A DNA stretch of 44,487 nucleotides from positions 1 to 44,487 of the forward strand of contig JAWXBP010000054.1 in NCBI GenBank assembly GCA_034440135.1, given 5' to 3'. A model generated the notes under the pieces. That model was not told the DNA's origin. It made no database searches and saw only the letters and a list, made by a program, of their open reading frames with translations. Position 1 is the first letter of the stretch, and each line of letters begins with the position of its first letter. Positions 16,078 through 24,202 of the stretch are shown here, one piece after another. Source of the stretch: Planctomycetia bacterium (GTDB taxonomy: Bacteria > Planctomycetota > Planctomycetia > Pirellulales > JALHLM01). A program made the translations under genes and the position numbers.

Positions 16078-16500
16078 ATGTTGGCATCGCTGTTTGTCGT
16101 CGCTGCGCTCTCGGCCGCCCCTGAAGCCCAGCCGAATCCCGAGGTCAAGCCGAAAGTTGAAGCCGCCGAGCTGCACGCCATCGAGAAACGCATTCTGCAA
16201 GAGACCAACCGCGTGCGCCGCCGCCACGGTCTGCGTCCCTTGCGACTCGACGGCGGCCTGTTGAGCAGCGCTCGACGACACACCAGTTGGATGACGCGAC
16301 GTCGCTCCTTGCAGCACACGTCGGCCCCGGTCGCGGAGAACATCGCTATGGGCCAGCACACCGCGCCGCAAGTGTTGAACGACTGGATGAACTCGCCCGG
16401 CCACCGCGCGAATATCCTCAACGCCAGCTACACGAAGATTGGCGTCTCGGCCTATCAGACAAACAGCGGCACGGTGTATTGGTGTCAGCAGTTCGACTAA
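16078..16500 (+). CDS. Exported CAP-domain (SCP/PR1-like) protein
   Basis: From ATG 16078, with GGAGG 9 bases upstream, this 140-residue protein has a short signal peptide and a single CAP domain. Landmarks are ILQETNRVRRRHGLRPLRLD, His68, HTSAPVAENIAMG (with Glu87) and NSPGHRANILN (His109), which provide the conserved His/Glu cavity. It ends in YWCQQFD. Bacterial CAP proteins are extracellular and of mostly unknown function; some bind lipids or act on the cell envelope. At 140 residues it is close to a minimal CAP domain. It stands alone, followed by a dispersed repeat. Confidence 0.85.
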   Translation: MLASLFVVAALSAAPEAQPNPEVKPKVEAAELHAIEKRILQETNRVRRRHGLRPLRLDGGLLSSARRHTSWMTRRRSLQHTSAPVAENIAMGQHTAPQVLNDWMNSPGHRANILNASYTKIGVSAYQTNSGTVYWCQQFD

Positions 16501-16503
16501 ACA

Positions 16504-16535
16504 AGTTTGAAGTTTTCAGTGTTCAGTTTTCAGTG
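16504..16535 (+). repeat. 32-base dispersed repeat, copy 1
   Basis: The 32 bases at 16504-16535 (starting AGTTTGAAGTTTTCAGTG) are identical to 19003-19034. The copy begins 3 bases after the stop codon of the CAP-domain gene. The sequence contains two near-tandem TTTTCAGTG units. Confidence 0.8.
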
Positions 16536-16631
16536 AGGAACGCGGGCGTTCGCGAACTGGTTGCCTGATTGACGCACATCGTCCATCATGCAGCGTTCCG
16601 ACTTCCGCGTTCCTCGCTTCGCGTTTTCCTC

Positions 16632-18302
16632 ATGTCTCCCGTCGTGATTCTTGGCGCCGGCATTAATGGCGCGGCGCTCGCGCGGGAGTTGGCGCTGAAC
16701 GGTGTGGACGTGGTCGTCCTCGACGCGGCCGATCTGGCCTCCGGGGCTACGGCCTATTCCTCGCGCCTCATTCACGGCGGCCTGCGTTATCTGGAATACG
16801 GCGAATTCGACCTCGTGCGCGAATCGCTCGCCGAACGCACGCGGCTCTTGAAACTCGCGCCGCAATTCGTCAAGCCATTGCGGCTGTTCATTCCCGTCGC
16901 GCATCGCTGGGGCGGACTGGGGCCGACGATGCGCCGCTTTCTCGGTTGGGAAACCAAGGCCGATCGCCGGCGCAACGTCCCGCGCGGGCTGTGGCTCGTG
17001 CGGCTGGGCCTGCGTTTGTACGACGCCTACGCGCGCGATCCCTCGTTGCCGGGCTACGAAGTTCATCCAGCGACAACATCGTCTGTCCCCGGCGTGAATC
17101 GCCAAGACTACCGTTGGTTCTGCGCGTATTGGGACGCCCAGATTCGCTACCCGGAGCGATTCGTCGTTTCGCTCTTCATCGACGCCCAACGCGCCGCGGC
17201 GGAACGCGGCGCGTCATTCGAGCTATTGACCTATCATCACGTGCGGCGCGATGGCGATTCGTTGATCGTCCGTCCGCATGATGGATCAACTGCGTCGGGG
17301 CGAATGATTCGTCCCAGCGCCGTGATCAACGCGACCGGCGCTTGGGTTGATCTGACGTTAGGACAAATCGAAACGCCCGCGCGAAAACTGATGGGCGGCA
17401 CGAAGGGCAGTCACTTAGTCACGCACAGCGCGCCTCTGCGCGAGGCCCTACGTGGCGACGCCATTTACGCCGAAGCCGCCGACGGTCGGCCGGTCTTCGT
17501 ATTGCCGCTCGGGGACTCGACGCTCATCGGCACCACCGACGAGCGCTACGAGGGAGATCCGCGCGACGCGACCGCCTCGCCGGAAGAAGTGCGCTACCTG
17601 CTCGAAACGGTCAATCGACTGGTGCCTGAAGCGAAGCTCACCGAGCCCGACATCGCCTTCCACTACAGCGGCGTACGCCCATTGCCGGCGGTCGACACCT
17701 CGAAAACGTCGGCGATTACGCGTCGGCACTGGCTCGAAGAACACGCCGGCGCGCCGTGGCCGCTGTATTCGGTGATCGGCGGGAAACTCACCACTTGCCG
17801 CTCTCTCGCGGAAGGCGCGGCGCGCACCATCGTGAACAAGCTTGGCAGCGAACCGAAAGAGAACTCGTCGAACCGCCCGCTGCCCGGCGCGCAGTATTAT
17901 CCGGCGGACGCGCCATCACAAACGGCTCAATTCGCGCGCTGGACCAAGGATTCGCAACTCAGCGCCGAGCAAATCGCCGAGATCTGGCCGCTCGTCGGGA
18001 TGGAAATCGAACGCTTTCTCCGCGAGCGACCTGCTGGGGATCACACATCCCTCCCCGGCACATCGCTCCCCGTGGAGTTCATCCATTGGGTGATCGACCA
18101 AGAATGGGTCGCAACCCTCAGCGACCTGATCGAGCGAAGATTGATGCTGCTGCATCAACCACAATTGAGCGCGTCCACGATTCATGCGCTCGCGGAAATC
18201 CTGGCGCATCATCGGCCGCTCGATTCAATCCTAATCGCAGCGCAGGTCGCCGCCACCGCGAACCAACTGCGCACCCGCTACGGCCTCGAACTAAAACCGT
18301 AG
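16632..18302 (+). CDS. glpD: FAD-dependent glycerol-3-phosphate dehydrogenase family protein
   Basis: GlpD oxidises sn-glycerol-3-phosphate to dihydroxyacetone phosphate and passes electrons to quinone at the membrane. The 556-residue product has the FAD dinucleotide fold at the N-terminus (VVILGAGINGAALAREL, Gly8/Gly10/Gly13) followed by ASGATAYSSRLIHGGLRYLEYGEFDLV, a signature of the family. VINATGAWVD, KLMGGTKGSHLV, LIGTTDERYEGDP and VIGGKLTTCRSLAEGAA are further conserved blocks. The C-terminal domain (about 430-556) matches the family's alpha-helical cap. No glpF or glpK is nearby, so it may serve lipid turnover. ATG 16632 is used; the frame is open upstream but not conserved in character. 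Confidence 0.88.
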   Translation: MSPVVILGAGINGAALARELALNGVDVVVLDAADLASGATAYSSRLIHGGLRYLEYGEFDLVRESLAERTRLLKLAPQFVKPLRLFIPVAHRWGGLGPTMRRFLGWETKADRRRNVPRGLWLVRLGLRLYDAYARDPSLPGYEVHPATTSSVPGVNRQDYRWFCAYWDAQIRYPERFVVSLFIDAQRAAAERGASFELLTYHHVRRDGDSLIVRPHDGSTASGRMIRPSAVINATGAWVDLTLGQIETPARKLMGGTKGSHLVTHSAPLREALRGDAIYAEAADGRPVFVLPLGDSTLIGTTDERYEGDPRDATASPEEVRYLLETVNRLVPEAKLTEPDIAFHYSGVRPLPAVDTSKTSAITRRHWLEEHAGAPWPLYSVIGGKLTTCRSLAEGAARTIVNKLGSEPKENSSNRPLPGAQYYPADAPSQTAQFARWTKDSQLSAEQIAEIWPLVGMEIERFLRERPAGDHTSLPGTSLPVEFIHWVIDQEWVATLSDLIERRLMLLHQPQLSASTIHALAEILAHHRPLDSILIAAQVAATANQLRTRYGLELKP

Positions 18303-18321
18303 CGCCCGCCAAGACCAGCTG

Positions 18322-18421
18322 TTGTGGCACGGTCTCCCGACCGTGCCACGGCGGAACTATTGGCGCCTGAGCGGGAGACCTTCGGTCGGGCTGGTGACAC
18401 GGTCGGGAGACCGTGCCACAA
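18322..18421. repeat. REP-like inverted repeat pair
   Basis: A 24-base sequence at 18322-18345 recurs as a perfect inverted copy at 18398-18421. The first copy contains its own hairpin, GTGGCACGGT (18324-18333) and ACCGTGCCAC (18340-18349) around CTCCCG. The second has CACGGT/ACCGTG around CGGGAG. A degenerate third core (GGGAGACCTTCGGTCGGG, about 18373-18390) lies between them. The unit resembles repetitive extragenic palindromes found between planctomycete genes. It sits directly behind the glpD stop codon. Confidence 0.75.
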
Positions 18422-18495
18422 CTTGGATTCCACCCACAACTCGCGCCCGGCCCGCCCTACCGCGACTCCCACTCACTTCTCCCGCCTCTCTCCCC

Positions 18496-18524
18496 TTCCG
18501 CGTCTCAGCGCCTCTGCGGTTCAA
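18496..18524 (-). repeat. Dispersed intergenic repeat just after the flavin reductase stop codon
   Basis: The 29 bases resemble 15164-15193 with about five differences (core GTCTCAGCGCCTCTGCGGTT). It begins 12 bases beyond the stop codon of the minus-strand gene ending at 18537, the same relative position as the copy behind fae. Confidence 0.55.
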
Positions 18525-18536
18525 ATCGAAGGCGCA

Positions 18537-19001
18537 TCAATACTTCAACCCGTTCGCCCGCACATGGACCAGCGGTTCTCCTTCGCGGTGCCGTCGACCA
18601 CCGACGATTTCTCCGAGTACGATGCGATGGTCGCCGCTCGAAATATCGCCCTTCACCACGCATTCCAAATGTCCCAGCACGTCGGCCAGCACGGGCACGT
18701 CGCGCGTTGAGCGTTCGATCTCCAGTCCCGTGAACGCCGGCTCGCCCGGCGCGAAGCCCCGGCCAAAGTGACTCAACAATCGGCGTTGATCGCCCGCTAG
18801 TACGTTCACCACGAAGGGCGATTCAGGCGTCAGCCATTCGGCAACATATCGGGCCTGGTTAACGGCCACGGTCAGCATGGGCGGCTCGATCCCGGCCTGC
18901 ATGACCCAACTGGCGAGCATGCCGGTCTCTTGGTCGCCTTGCCGCGCCGTCACGATGAACAGGCCGCTTGGGATTTGGCCGAGGATGGGAGCGATATCCA
19001 T
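18537..19001 (-). CDS. Flavin reductase-like FMN-binding protein
   Basis: The 154-residue product is a split-barrel flavin reductase domain. It starts MDIAPILGQIPSGLFIVTAR and contains GMLASWVMQAGIEPPMLTVAV, PFVVNVLAGDQ and ECVVKGDISSGDHRIVLGEIV, the blocks that bind FMN in this family. Such proteins reduce free flavin with NAD(P)H or act as stand-alone FMN-dependent reductases, sometimes partnered to diiron or Rieske enzymes. No partner is adjacent. Its start codon lies 2 bases from the 32-base repeat, which therefore occupies its leader and removes any normal ribosome binding site. Confidence 0.85.
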   Translation of the reverse strand: MDIAPILGQIPSGLFIVTARQGDQETGMLASWVMQAGIEPPMLTVAVNQARYVAEWLTPESPFVVNVLAGDQRRLLSHFGRGFAPGEPAFTGLEIERSTRDVPVLADVLGHLECVVKGDISSGDHRIVLGEIVGGRRHREGEPLVHVRANGLKY

Positions 19002-19002
19002 G

Positions 19003-19034
19003 AGTTTGAAGTTTTCAGTGTTCAGTTTTCAGTG
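19003..19034 (+). repeat. 32-base dispersed repeat, copy 2, overlapping a stop codon
   Basis: Identical to 16504-16535. Here it overlaps the 3' end of the LOG-family gene on the minus strand: the repeat encodes the last residues (Thr-Glu-Asn) and the TGA stop at 19022-19024. It also fills the space up to the next gene's start codon at 19001. Confidence 0.8.
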
Positions 19035-20095
19035 GGAGCGGGGGGCGGCGTGGGTTCTAGAACGACGTGTTCGTTCAAGTAGTTCACCATTTCGCGCAGG
19101 CGGCCGAGGTTGCGGCGGTTGAATTGGAAGACCAGTCGCGGTAAGTGTAGCACGAACTCGTCGTCCCGCTCGTCCGGCAAGAAATCCCGCACGGTGAATT
19201 GCCCGGAAGCGAGGATATCCGTGAAGTGCGTTTGAATGTATTCCAGTTGTTCCGCGTTGGGGGCCGCCTGGAGTCGTAACGCCAACTTGTTGCGCACGTA
19301 CCGCAGGCTGTGGTAGATGCGATAGAACTTGAGAATCTCCGCCACCGCTTCGTCGACGCTGTCGGTGATCCGGAACAGTGCAAAATCTTCCGGCGAGATC
19401 AGCTTGTGGCCCAAGAGTTGCCGCTCGATAAACTCCTTCCATTCGAGCCAGAAGGAACCGCCCGGCGCGTCGAGGAACACCATCGGTACCAGGTCGCGCT
19501 TGCCGGTTTGCACCAGCGTCAACACTTCGAACGCCTCGTCCATCGTGCCGAAGCCGCCCGGCAGATTGCAGACGGCGTCGCACTCTTTCACGAACATCAG
19601 CTTGCGCGTGAAGAAGTATTTCATATGCACCAGCTTGGCGTCGCCGGCGATGATCGAGTTCGACGATTGCTCGAAGGGGAGCATGATGTTCAGCCCCATC
19701 GAGTTGTCGCGCCCCGCGCCCAGGTGACCGGCTTCCATGATGCCGCTCGCGGCGCCGGTGACGATCAGCCAATCGTGTGCAGCCATAATGCGCCCGAACG
19801 CCACGGCCTGTTGGTAGGCCAGGTCTTCCGGCTTGGTGCGCGCGGAGCCAAAGATCGACACCTTGCGCCGCGTGCGATACGGCTGAAAGACTTTGAACGC
19901 GTAACGCAGTTCCCGCAATGCGCGGCTTAGCAACTTCAAGTCGCCGCGGCTCGGCTGGTCCGTGGCGAGCTTTTCCGCCGACTCCTTGATCATGTCGATC
20001 AAGTCTTGAATGCGGCTGGGACTGACAGGCGGGACAGGGGGCGTTCCATCGCCGTTCAACGGGGTGGGAAGCGAATCGGCATCAGACGAATTCAC
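19022..20095 (-). CDS. LOG-family (lysine decarboxylase-like) nucleotide-binding protein
   Basis: This 357-residue protein carries the LOG/TIGR00730 Rossmann-like domain. Key blocks are VSIFGSARTKPED, WLIVTGAASGIMEAGHLGAGRDNS and the signature PGGFGTMDE at about residues 179-187, which forms the phosphate-binding active site. Family members hydrolyse nucleoside 5'-monophosphates to base and ribose phosphate, either for purine turnover (PpnN-like) or cytokinin-type activation. The protein is longer than the 190-residue plant LOG type, with about 70 extra N-terminal residues and about 80 C-terminal residues, which favours a PpnN-like nucleosidase. The last codons come from a dispersed repeat. 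Confidence 0.82.
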   Translation of the reverse strand: MNSSDADSLPTPLNGDGTPPVPPVSPSRIQDLIDMIKESAEKLATDQPSRGDLKLLSRALRELRYAFKVFQPYRTRRKVSIFGSARTKPEDLAYQQAVAFGRIMAAHDWLIVTGAASGIMEAGHLGAGRDNSMGLNIMLPFEQSSNSIIAGDAKLVHMKYFFTRKLMFVKECDAVCNLPGGFGTMDEAFEVLTLVQTGKRDLVPMVFLDAPGGSFWLEWKEFIERQLLGHKLISPEDFALFRITDSVDEAVAEILKFYRIYHSLRYVRNKLALRLQAAPNAEQLEYIQTHFTDILASGQFTVRDFLPDERDDEFVLHLPRLVFQFNRRNLGRLREMVNYLNEHVVLEPTPPPAPTEN

Positions 20096-20196
20096 GGATC
20101 AAACCTCATATCTGTGTGGGCGCACATCATTATACTCGGCTCACCCCAGCCCGAGGGGGAAGAGAAATCCATTCGGCTCGCATGTGAACCGCGCCC

Positions 20197-20226
20197 TTGG
20201 CGGCATTGTCTAGCCCCCCATATACT
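20197..20226 (+). promoter_or_regulatory. Probable promoter of argCJ
   Basis: TTGGCG (20197-20202) and TATACT (20221-20226) are separated by 18 bases and lead to a start about 35 bases before the argC start codon. No ARG-box or other operator is evident. Confidence 0.5.
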
Positions 20227-20267
20227 CAATCGCTTCGCTCGTTTCGGCGTAAACTGTTTGTGGAACT

Positions 20268-21281
20268 ATGGCTATGACTCGCGTCGCCATTCTGGGGGCC
20301 ACCGGATACTCGGCCCTGGAACTGATCAAAATCCTGCTTCGCCACCCCGAGGTGGAAATCACCGTCGCCACCAGCCGACAGGAGGGGAACCCGCACATCG
20401 CCAGCGTGCATCCTTCGCTGGCCGGCCGGTTGAACCTGCGACTGGAAGACCTGGGGCCCATCGCCGCGGCTTCGCGGGCCGACTGCGTTTTCTGCTGCTT
20501 GCCGCACGGCGTCACCACGACGCATGTTCCGCAACTGCTGCAGACGAAGGCCAAGATCATCGACCTGAGCGCCGACTACCGCCTCAAAGACCCGGCTGTT
20601 TACGCCAACTGGTACGGCGAGAAGCACGGCGATCCCGATAACCTCCCGCAGGCCGTGTACGGATTGCCGGAATTGTTCCGCGAGCAAATTGTCGGCGCAA
20701 AGTTGATCGCCAACCCGGGCTGCTATCCGACGTCGGCGATCCTGGCCCTCGCGCCGCTATTGAAGGCCGGCCTGATCGAGCCGACCGAAATCATCATCGA
20801 CAGTAAGAGCGGCGTCTCTGGCGCCGGCCGCACGCCGAAGCTGACCACGCTCTTCCCCGAGTGCAACGAAAGCCTCTCCGCCTACAACGTCGGGCGACAT
20901 CGCCACACGCCCGAAATCGAGCAGGTCCTCTCGACGGCCAGCGGCGCGAACATCGAAGTCATCTTCACGCCGCATCTCGTACCGATGGACCGCGGGATTC
21001 TTTCCACCAGTTATTCGCGCCCGTGCGGCGACGTCACCGAAGCGCAACTTTTCGCGGCGCTCCGGGAGTTTTATGCGAACGAACCGTTCGTGCGCGTTGT
21101 CGATCATCTGCCCGCGACGAAAGACTCGTCCGGCACCAACTACTGCGACGTCACGGTCCGCGTGGTGCGCGGCCGCGTGATTACGATCAGTTGCCTCGAC
21201 AACCTCATCAAAGGCGCGTCGGGCGCGGCGGTGCAGAACTTCAACTTACTCTTTGGCTATCCGGAGACGACGGCGCTGTGA
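20268..21281 (+). CDS. argC: N-acetyl-gamma-glutamyl-phosphate reductase
   Basis: ArgC reduces N-acetylglutamyl phosphate to the semialdehyde with NADPH, the third step of arginine synthesis. The 337-residue product has the NADP-binding [17 protein letters not shown] near the N-terminus, [15 protein letters not shown], and the catalytic cysteine Cys152 in [27 protein letters not shown] and [13 protein letters not shown] follow as expected. The gene overlaps argJ: the TGA stop shares bases with the argJ GTG start (GTGA at 21278-21281), so the two are translationally coupled. A promoter is predicted just upstream. Confidence 0.96.
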   Translation: MAMTRVAILGATGYSALELIKILLRHPEVEITVATSRQEGNPHIASVHPSLAGRLNLRLEDLGPIAAASRADCVFCCLPHGVTTTHVPQLLQTKAKIIDLSADYRLKDPAVYANWYGEKHGDPDNLPQAVYGLPELFREQIVGAKLIANPGCYPTSAILALAPLLKAGLIEPTEIIIDSKSGVSGAGRTPKLTTLFPECNESLSAYNVGRHRHTPEIEQVLSTASGANIEVIFTPHLVPMDRGILSTSYSRPCGDVTEAQLFAALREFYANEPFVRVVDHLPATKDSSGTNYCDVTVRVVRGRVITISCLDNLIKGASGAAVQNFNLLFGYPETTAL

Positions 21282-22477
21282 ACGCATCGATTGCCTTGCC
21301 GGCAGGTTTTAGCGCGGCCGGTGTCCATTGTGGCATTAAGCGCGACACGGACAAGTTGGACCTCTCGCTGCTGGTCTCGGACCGCGACGCCGTGGCGGCC
21401 GGCGTCTACACAACGAACCTGGTGTTCGCCGCCCCGGTCGGACTCGATCGCGCCCGCACGCCGGGCGGCGATATTCGCGTCGTCGTGATCAACTCCGGCA
21501 ACGCCAACGCCTGTACTGGCCCCAAGGGGGACGCCGACGCGAAGGAAATGGCCCGTCTGGCGGCCGAAGCCGTCGGCGCGAAGGCGGAACAAGCCCTCGT
21601 GCTGTCGACCGGCGTGATTGGCTTCTATATCCCGATGGAAAATGTCGCCGCCGGAATTCAAGCGGCAGCGAAGAACCTCGGCGACAGCGAGGATCACATC
21701 GTCGCGGCCGCGCGCGGCATGTTGACGACCGACACCGTTCACAAAGTCGCGGCGCGTGAGATTCAGATTGGCGATCGAACGGTCCGCTTGCTCGGCTTTG
21801 CCAAAGGCGCCGCGATGATCGGCCCGCGCATGGCGACGATGCTCGGCACGGTGCTGACCGATGCTCCGCTCACGCCGGACGTCGCGCAAGCGGCGCTTCG
21901 CCACGCCACCGAAGACACGTTCAACTGCATTACCATCGATGGCCACATGAGCACGAACGACACCGTGCTCTTGCTGGCCAATGGCGCTGCGGGCGGAAAC
22001 CCGCTCTCGGGCGCCGACTTGGAACAATTCCAGCAGTCGCTTCACGAACTTTGCGGCGAGCTCGCGCGAGCCATCCCGGCCGACGGCGAGGGTGCTACGC
22101 ACTTGGTGACGCTCGATGTGACCGGCTGCAAGACGCGAGAAGACGCGCGCGTCATCGCCAAAGCAGTCTGTGAAAGCGCGCTGGTAAAAACCGCCATCGC
22201 CGGCGCCGACCCCAACTGGGGCCGCATCGTCTCCGCCGCCGGCTACGCCGGCATTCCATTTCAGCCCGAGGGCGTCAGCCTCTGGGTGAACGACATCCAG
22301 CTCTACAAAAACGGCGCTCCCGTCCCTTTCGACAAGCCGGCGGCCAGCAAATCGATCCGCGAAAACCGCGACACCAAGGTTCTGCTCACCTTCTCAGAAG
22401 GGGAGGCCCGAATCCGCTTCTGGACCACGGACCTCACGGCGGAATACGTGCGGCTGAATGCGGATTACACGACGTAA
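21278..22477 (+). CDS. argJ: Ornithine acetyltransferase / N-acetylglutamate synthase
   Basis: ArgJ recycles the acetyl group from N-acetylornithine to glutamate and may also use acetyl-CoA. The GTG at 21278 overlaps the argC stop and gives 399 residues, a normal length; the same frame is open further upstream inside argC but that part is not argJ. The self-cleavage motif is ATMLG with Ala186-Thr187, preceded by [46 protein letters not shown] and [10 protein letters not shown] are family signatures. It ends at the usual C-terminus (LNADYTT). Whether it also makes N-acetylglutamate cannot be told from sequence alone. Confidence 0.95.
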   Translation: MNASIALPAGFSAAGVHCGIKRDTDKLDLSLLVSDRDAVAAGVYTTNLVFAAPVGLDRARTPGGDIRVVVINSGNANACTGPKGDADAKEMARLAAEAVGAKAEQALVLSTGVIGFYIPMENVAAGIQAAAKNLGDSEDHIVAAARGMLTTDTVHKVAAREIQIGDRTVRLLGFAKGAAMIGPRMATMLGTVLTDAPLTPDVAQAALRHATEDTFNCITIDGHMSTNDTVLLLANGAAGGNPLSGADLEQFQQSLHELCGELARAIPADGEGATHLVTLDVTGCKTREDARVIAKAVCESALVKTAIAGADPNWGRIVSAAGYAGIPFQPEGVSLWVNDIQLYKNGAPVPFDKPAASKSIRENRDTKVLLTFSEGEARIRFWTTDLTAEYVRLNADYTT

Positions 22478-22510
22478 GTCGCCCATGAGAATTTGGACGA
22501 CTCATCCTTC

Positions 22511-22659
22511 AAGCCCAGGGAAGGTCGCCCTCAACCAATTCGTCATCCAAAGTTCACGCCGACCTTCCCTGGGATTCGACGCCGTTAGCGTCCAGACCCA
22601 GGGAAGGTCGCACGAGCCTAATTTGTCGCCGATGATCCGGGACGACCTTCCCTGGGCTT
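22511..22659. repeat. Four alternating copies of a 14-base repeat
   Basis: CCCAGGGAAGGTCG occurs at 22514-22527 and 22597-22610, and its inverse CGACCTTCCCTGGG at 22560-22573 and 22643-22656. The outer pair extends to a 17-base perfect inverted repeat (22511-22527 and 22643-22659). All four copies are exact, arranged +,-,+,-, so two hairpins or one larger cruciform are possible. It fills the gap between argJ and the thioredoxin gene. Confidence 0.85.
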
Positions 22660-22674
22660 ATTGGGCGACAGCAA

Positions 22675-22704
22675 TTGCCGACTGTTCGATTCGCCAGTTA
22701 CACT
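22675..22704 (+). promoter_or_regulatory. Probable promoter of the TlpA-like gene
   Basis: TTGCCG (22675-22680) and TACACT (22699-22704) with an 18-base spacer lie about 50 bases before the start codon at 22753, directly after the repeat cluster. Confidence 0.4.
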
Positions 22705-22752
22705 AAATGCGGCTATATCGAATTGCGCCTCTGACCCGCTAGTTCCGCCGCA

Positions 22753-23262
22753 ATGCTCCGCAAACTTTTCGCCGCCTTCGCGGCCGTGATCCTGTTCGTC
22801 GTCGTATTGACTTTCTTCGGCGGCGAAACTCCCGGGCTAATCGCCCCCGGCGACGTCGCGCCGCAGATCAAGGCCGGGCAATGGGTGGGCGGCGATGCGC
22901 CTCAATTCGCGGGCAAGATTGTCGTGGTCGACATCTTCGCCACCTGGTGCGCGCCGTGCGTCAAAACCACACCGCCGCTGATCGACGTCTACGAGGAATT
23001 CAAGGATCACGACGTGGTCTTCGTCGGCCTGACGAACGAGGACGGTAATTCACGGCGCGAAGTGGAAGCGTTCCGCGAACAAATGAATATCCCCTGGACG
23101 TTGGGGATCGATGCCACGGAGACCATCGCCGAAATTGGCGTCCCGATCCTGCCGCTGCTGATCGTAATCGGCCCGGACGGCAAGGTCCTCTCCGTCGGCG
23201 GCGACGATCGTACCCTGCGCGAAACTCTGAGCCGCGCCATCGCTTACCAAAAAGCCTCCTAG
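22753..23262 (+). CDS. TlpA-like membrane-anchored thioredoxin-fold protein
   Basis: The 169-residue protein has an N-terminal membrane anchor or signal (MLRKLFAAFAAVILFVVVLT) and a thioredoxin domain facing outside the cytoplasm. The redox motif is FATWCAPC, with Cys66 and Cys69. VFVGLTNEDGNSRREVEAF and the cis-proline segment GVPILPLLIVIGPDGKV complete the TlpA/ResA pattern. Such proteins reduce disulfides in cytochrome c maturation or other exported proteins. No cytochrome-maturation gene is adjacent, so the partner is unknown. Confidence 0.87.
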   Translation: MLRKLFAAFAAVILFVVVLTFFGGETPGLIAPGDVAPQIKAGQWVGGDAPQFAGKIVVVDIFATWCAPCVKTTPPLIDVYEEFKDHDVVFVGLTNEDGNSRREVEAFREQMNIPWTLGIDATETIAEIGVPILPLLIVIGPDGKVLSVGGDDRTLRETLSRAIAYQKAS

Positions 23263-23433
23263 CCCACTCAACTCCAGTCGCCGCTTGTACTTGGAATCAG
23301 GCGACACGGACGGCGGACGAGTTTGCCTCATTTGCGGGAATAGTTTTCACTCGCCGCGCATCTTCATCTCTGTCAGGCCGGGCACAGGTGCGTCGGTCGG
23401 AGTGGGGTAAATACCGTTCAAAAGGGTTTCGAG

Positions 23434-23727
23434 ATGAAAAAGATTTGGGGATTCGTGGCGTGCTTGGGCTTGATCGCGTCGACCGTGGGTTGCAGCCCCG
23501 CCACTGAAACCAAGGTCGATGACGCCACGCAGGCGACGCAAGACGCCGCCGCGAGCGCCGTCGAGGACGTCAAGGACGCCGCAACGGGCGCCATGGAAGA
23601 CGTCAAGGATGCCGGCGACGACGCCGTCGATGCCGTGAAAGACGCCGCGACCGACGCCAAGGACTCCGCTGCCGACGCCACGTCGGACGCCGCCGACGCG
23701 GTCAAGGACGCCGTCGACGCCAAGTAG
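23434..23727 (+). CDS. Asp/Ala-repeat lipoprotein, LEA-like
   Basis: A 97-residue lipoprotein with signal peptide and lipobox ASTVGC (Cys20). The mature part is almost entirely Asp, Ala, Lys and Val in irregular units such as VKDAATDAKDSAADATSD. The spacing of hydrophobic Val/Ala and charged Asp/Lys suggests an amphipathic helix like LEA or apolipophorin-type proteins. AAGGG lies near the start as a ribosome binding site. A strong terminator follows, so the gene ends its transcript. A structural role in the envelope or in desiccation or osmotic protection is a guess. Confidence 0.75.
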   Translation: MKKIWGFVACLGLIASTVGCSPATETKVDDATQATQDAAASAVEDVKDAATGAMEDVKDAGDDAVDAVKDAATDAKDSAADATSDAADAVKDAVDAK

Positions 23728-23772
23728 TTCTCACTGCCTGGCGGGAATTTCCGCAAATACAGCCACGCACAC

Positions 23773-23801
23773 ACGCCCGCGAAGCACCGCTTTGCGGGCG
23801 T
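23773..23801 (+). terminator. Intrinsic terminator after the Asp/Ala-repeat lipoprotein
   Basis: ACGCCCGCGAAGC (23773-23785) pairs with GCTTTGCGGGCGT (23789-23801) over 13 positions with one G-U pair and a 3-base loop. The T-tract is short. It separates this gene from the sulfur-carrier operon that follows. Confidence 0.6.
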
Positions 23802-23845
23802 TGTCGTGCGCACTCGGTGCCAAATGTCTATTCTCGACAACCAGA

Positions 23846-23861
23846 TCAGGTATGATCCTGA
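23846..23861 (+). promoter_or_regulatory. -10-like element inside an inverted repeat before the sulfur-carrier operon
   Basis: TATGAT (23851-23856) lies between TCAGG (23846-23850) and CCTGA (23857-23861), a 5-base inverted repeat. It lies 38 bases before the ATG at 23899. No good -35 hexamer is seen, so a regulator may be needed if this is the promoter. Confidence 0.4.
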
Positions 23862-23898
23862 CTGGTTTCAAGCTTTCCGGGGAGGTGATTCTACGCGC

Positions 23899-24177
23899 AT
23901 GAGCAGCGACCACGCGGAGTCAACCTGCCAGCCACACGCCGTCCAAACCTGGGACGCTGGCGATCTTGCCTGCGGAGAGTTGGTGCTTGAACTGCGGATG
24001 CGGATGCAACGACTCGCGCCCGGGACGATGATGTGCCTCATCACGCGCGACCCCGGGGCGATCTTGGATATCCCCGCCTGGTGTCGCATCACCGGTCACT
24101 TGTTGCGGTCAGCCTCGCCTCCAAACTTTTTACTGGAACGCCGCCCGGAATCGTTGGATTCAATCGAATCAAGTTGA
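23899..24177 (+). CDS. TusA-like sulfur-carrier protein, variant motif
   Basis: From ATG 23899 (GGGAGGTGA about 11 bases upstream) this is a 92-residue protein. Residues 18-82 read like a TusA/SirA domain: WDAGDLACGELVLELRMRM places Cys25 where TusA carries its persulfide cysteine, followed by LAPGTMMCLITRDPGA and the strand WCRITGHLL. The usual CPxP after the domain start is replaced by Cys-Gly, so it is a divergent branch. A second conserved Cys is at position 62 (PAWCRITG). TusA proteins carry sulfur between enzymes. It is the first gene of an operon with a DsrE protein and a fusion that repeats the same domain. Confidence 0.72.
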   Translation: MSSDHAESTCQPHAVQTWDAGDLACGELVLELRMRMQRLAPGTMMCLITRDPGAILDIPAWCRITGHLLRSASPPNFLLERRPESLDSIESS

Positions 24178-24202
24178 TCGTCCACAATTGGGAGCCCTGG
24201 AA

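Noticed and set aside
20861-21277. Upstream extension of the argJ frame inside argC
   Set aside because: argJ homology begins at GTG 21278; the earlier part is argC read in another frame.
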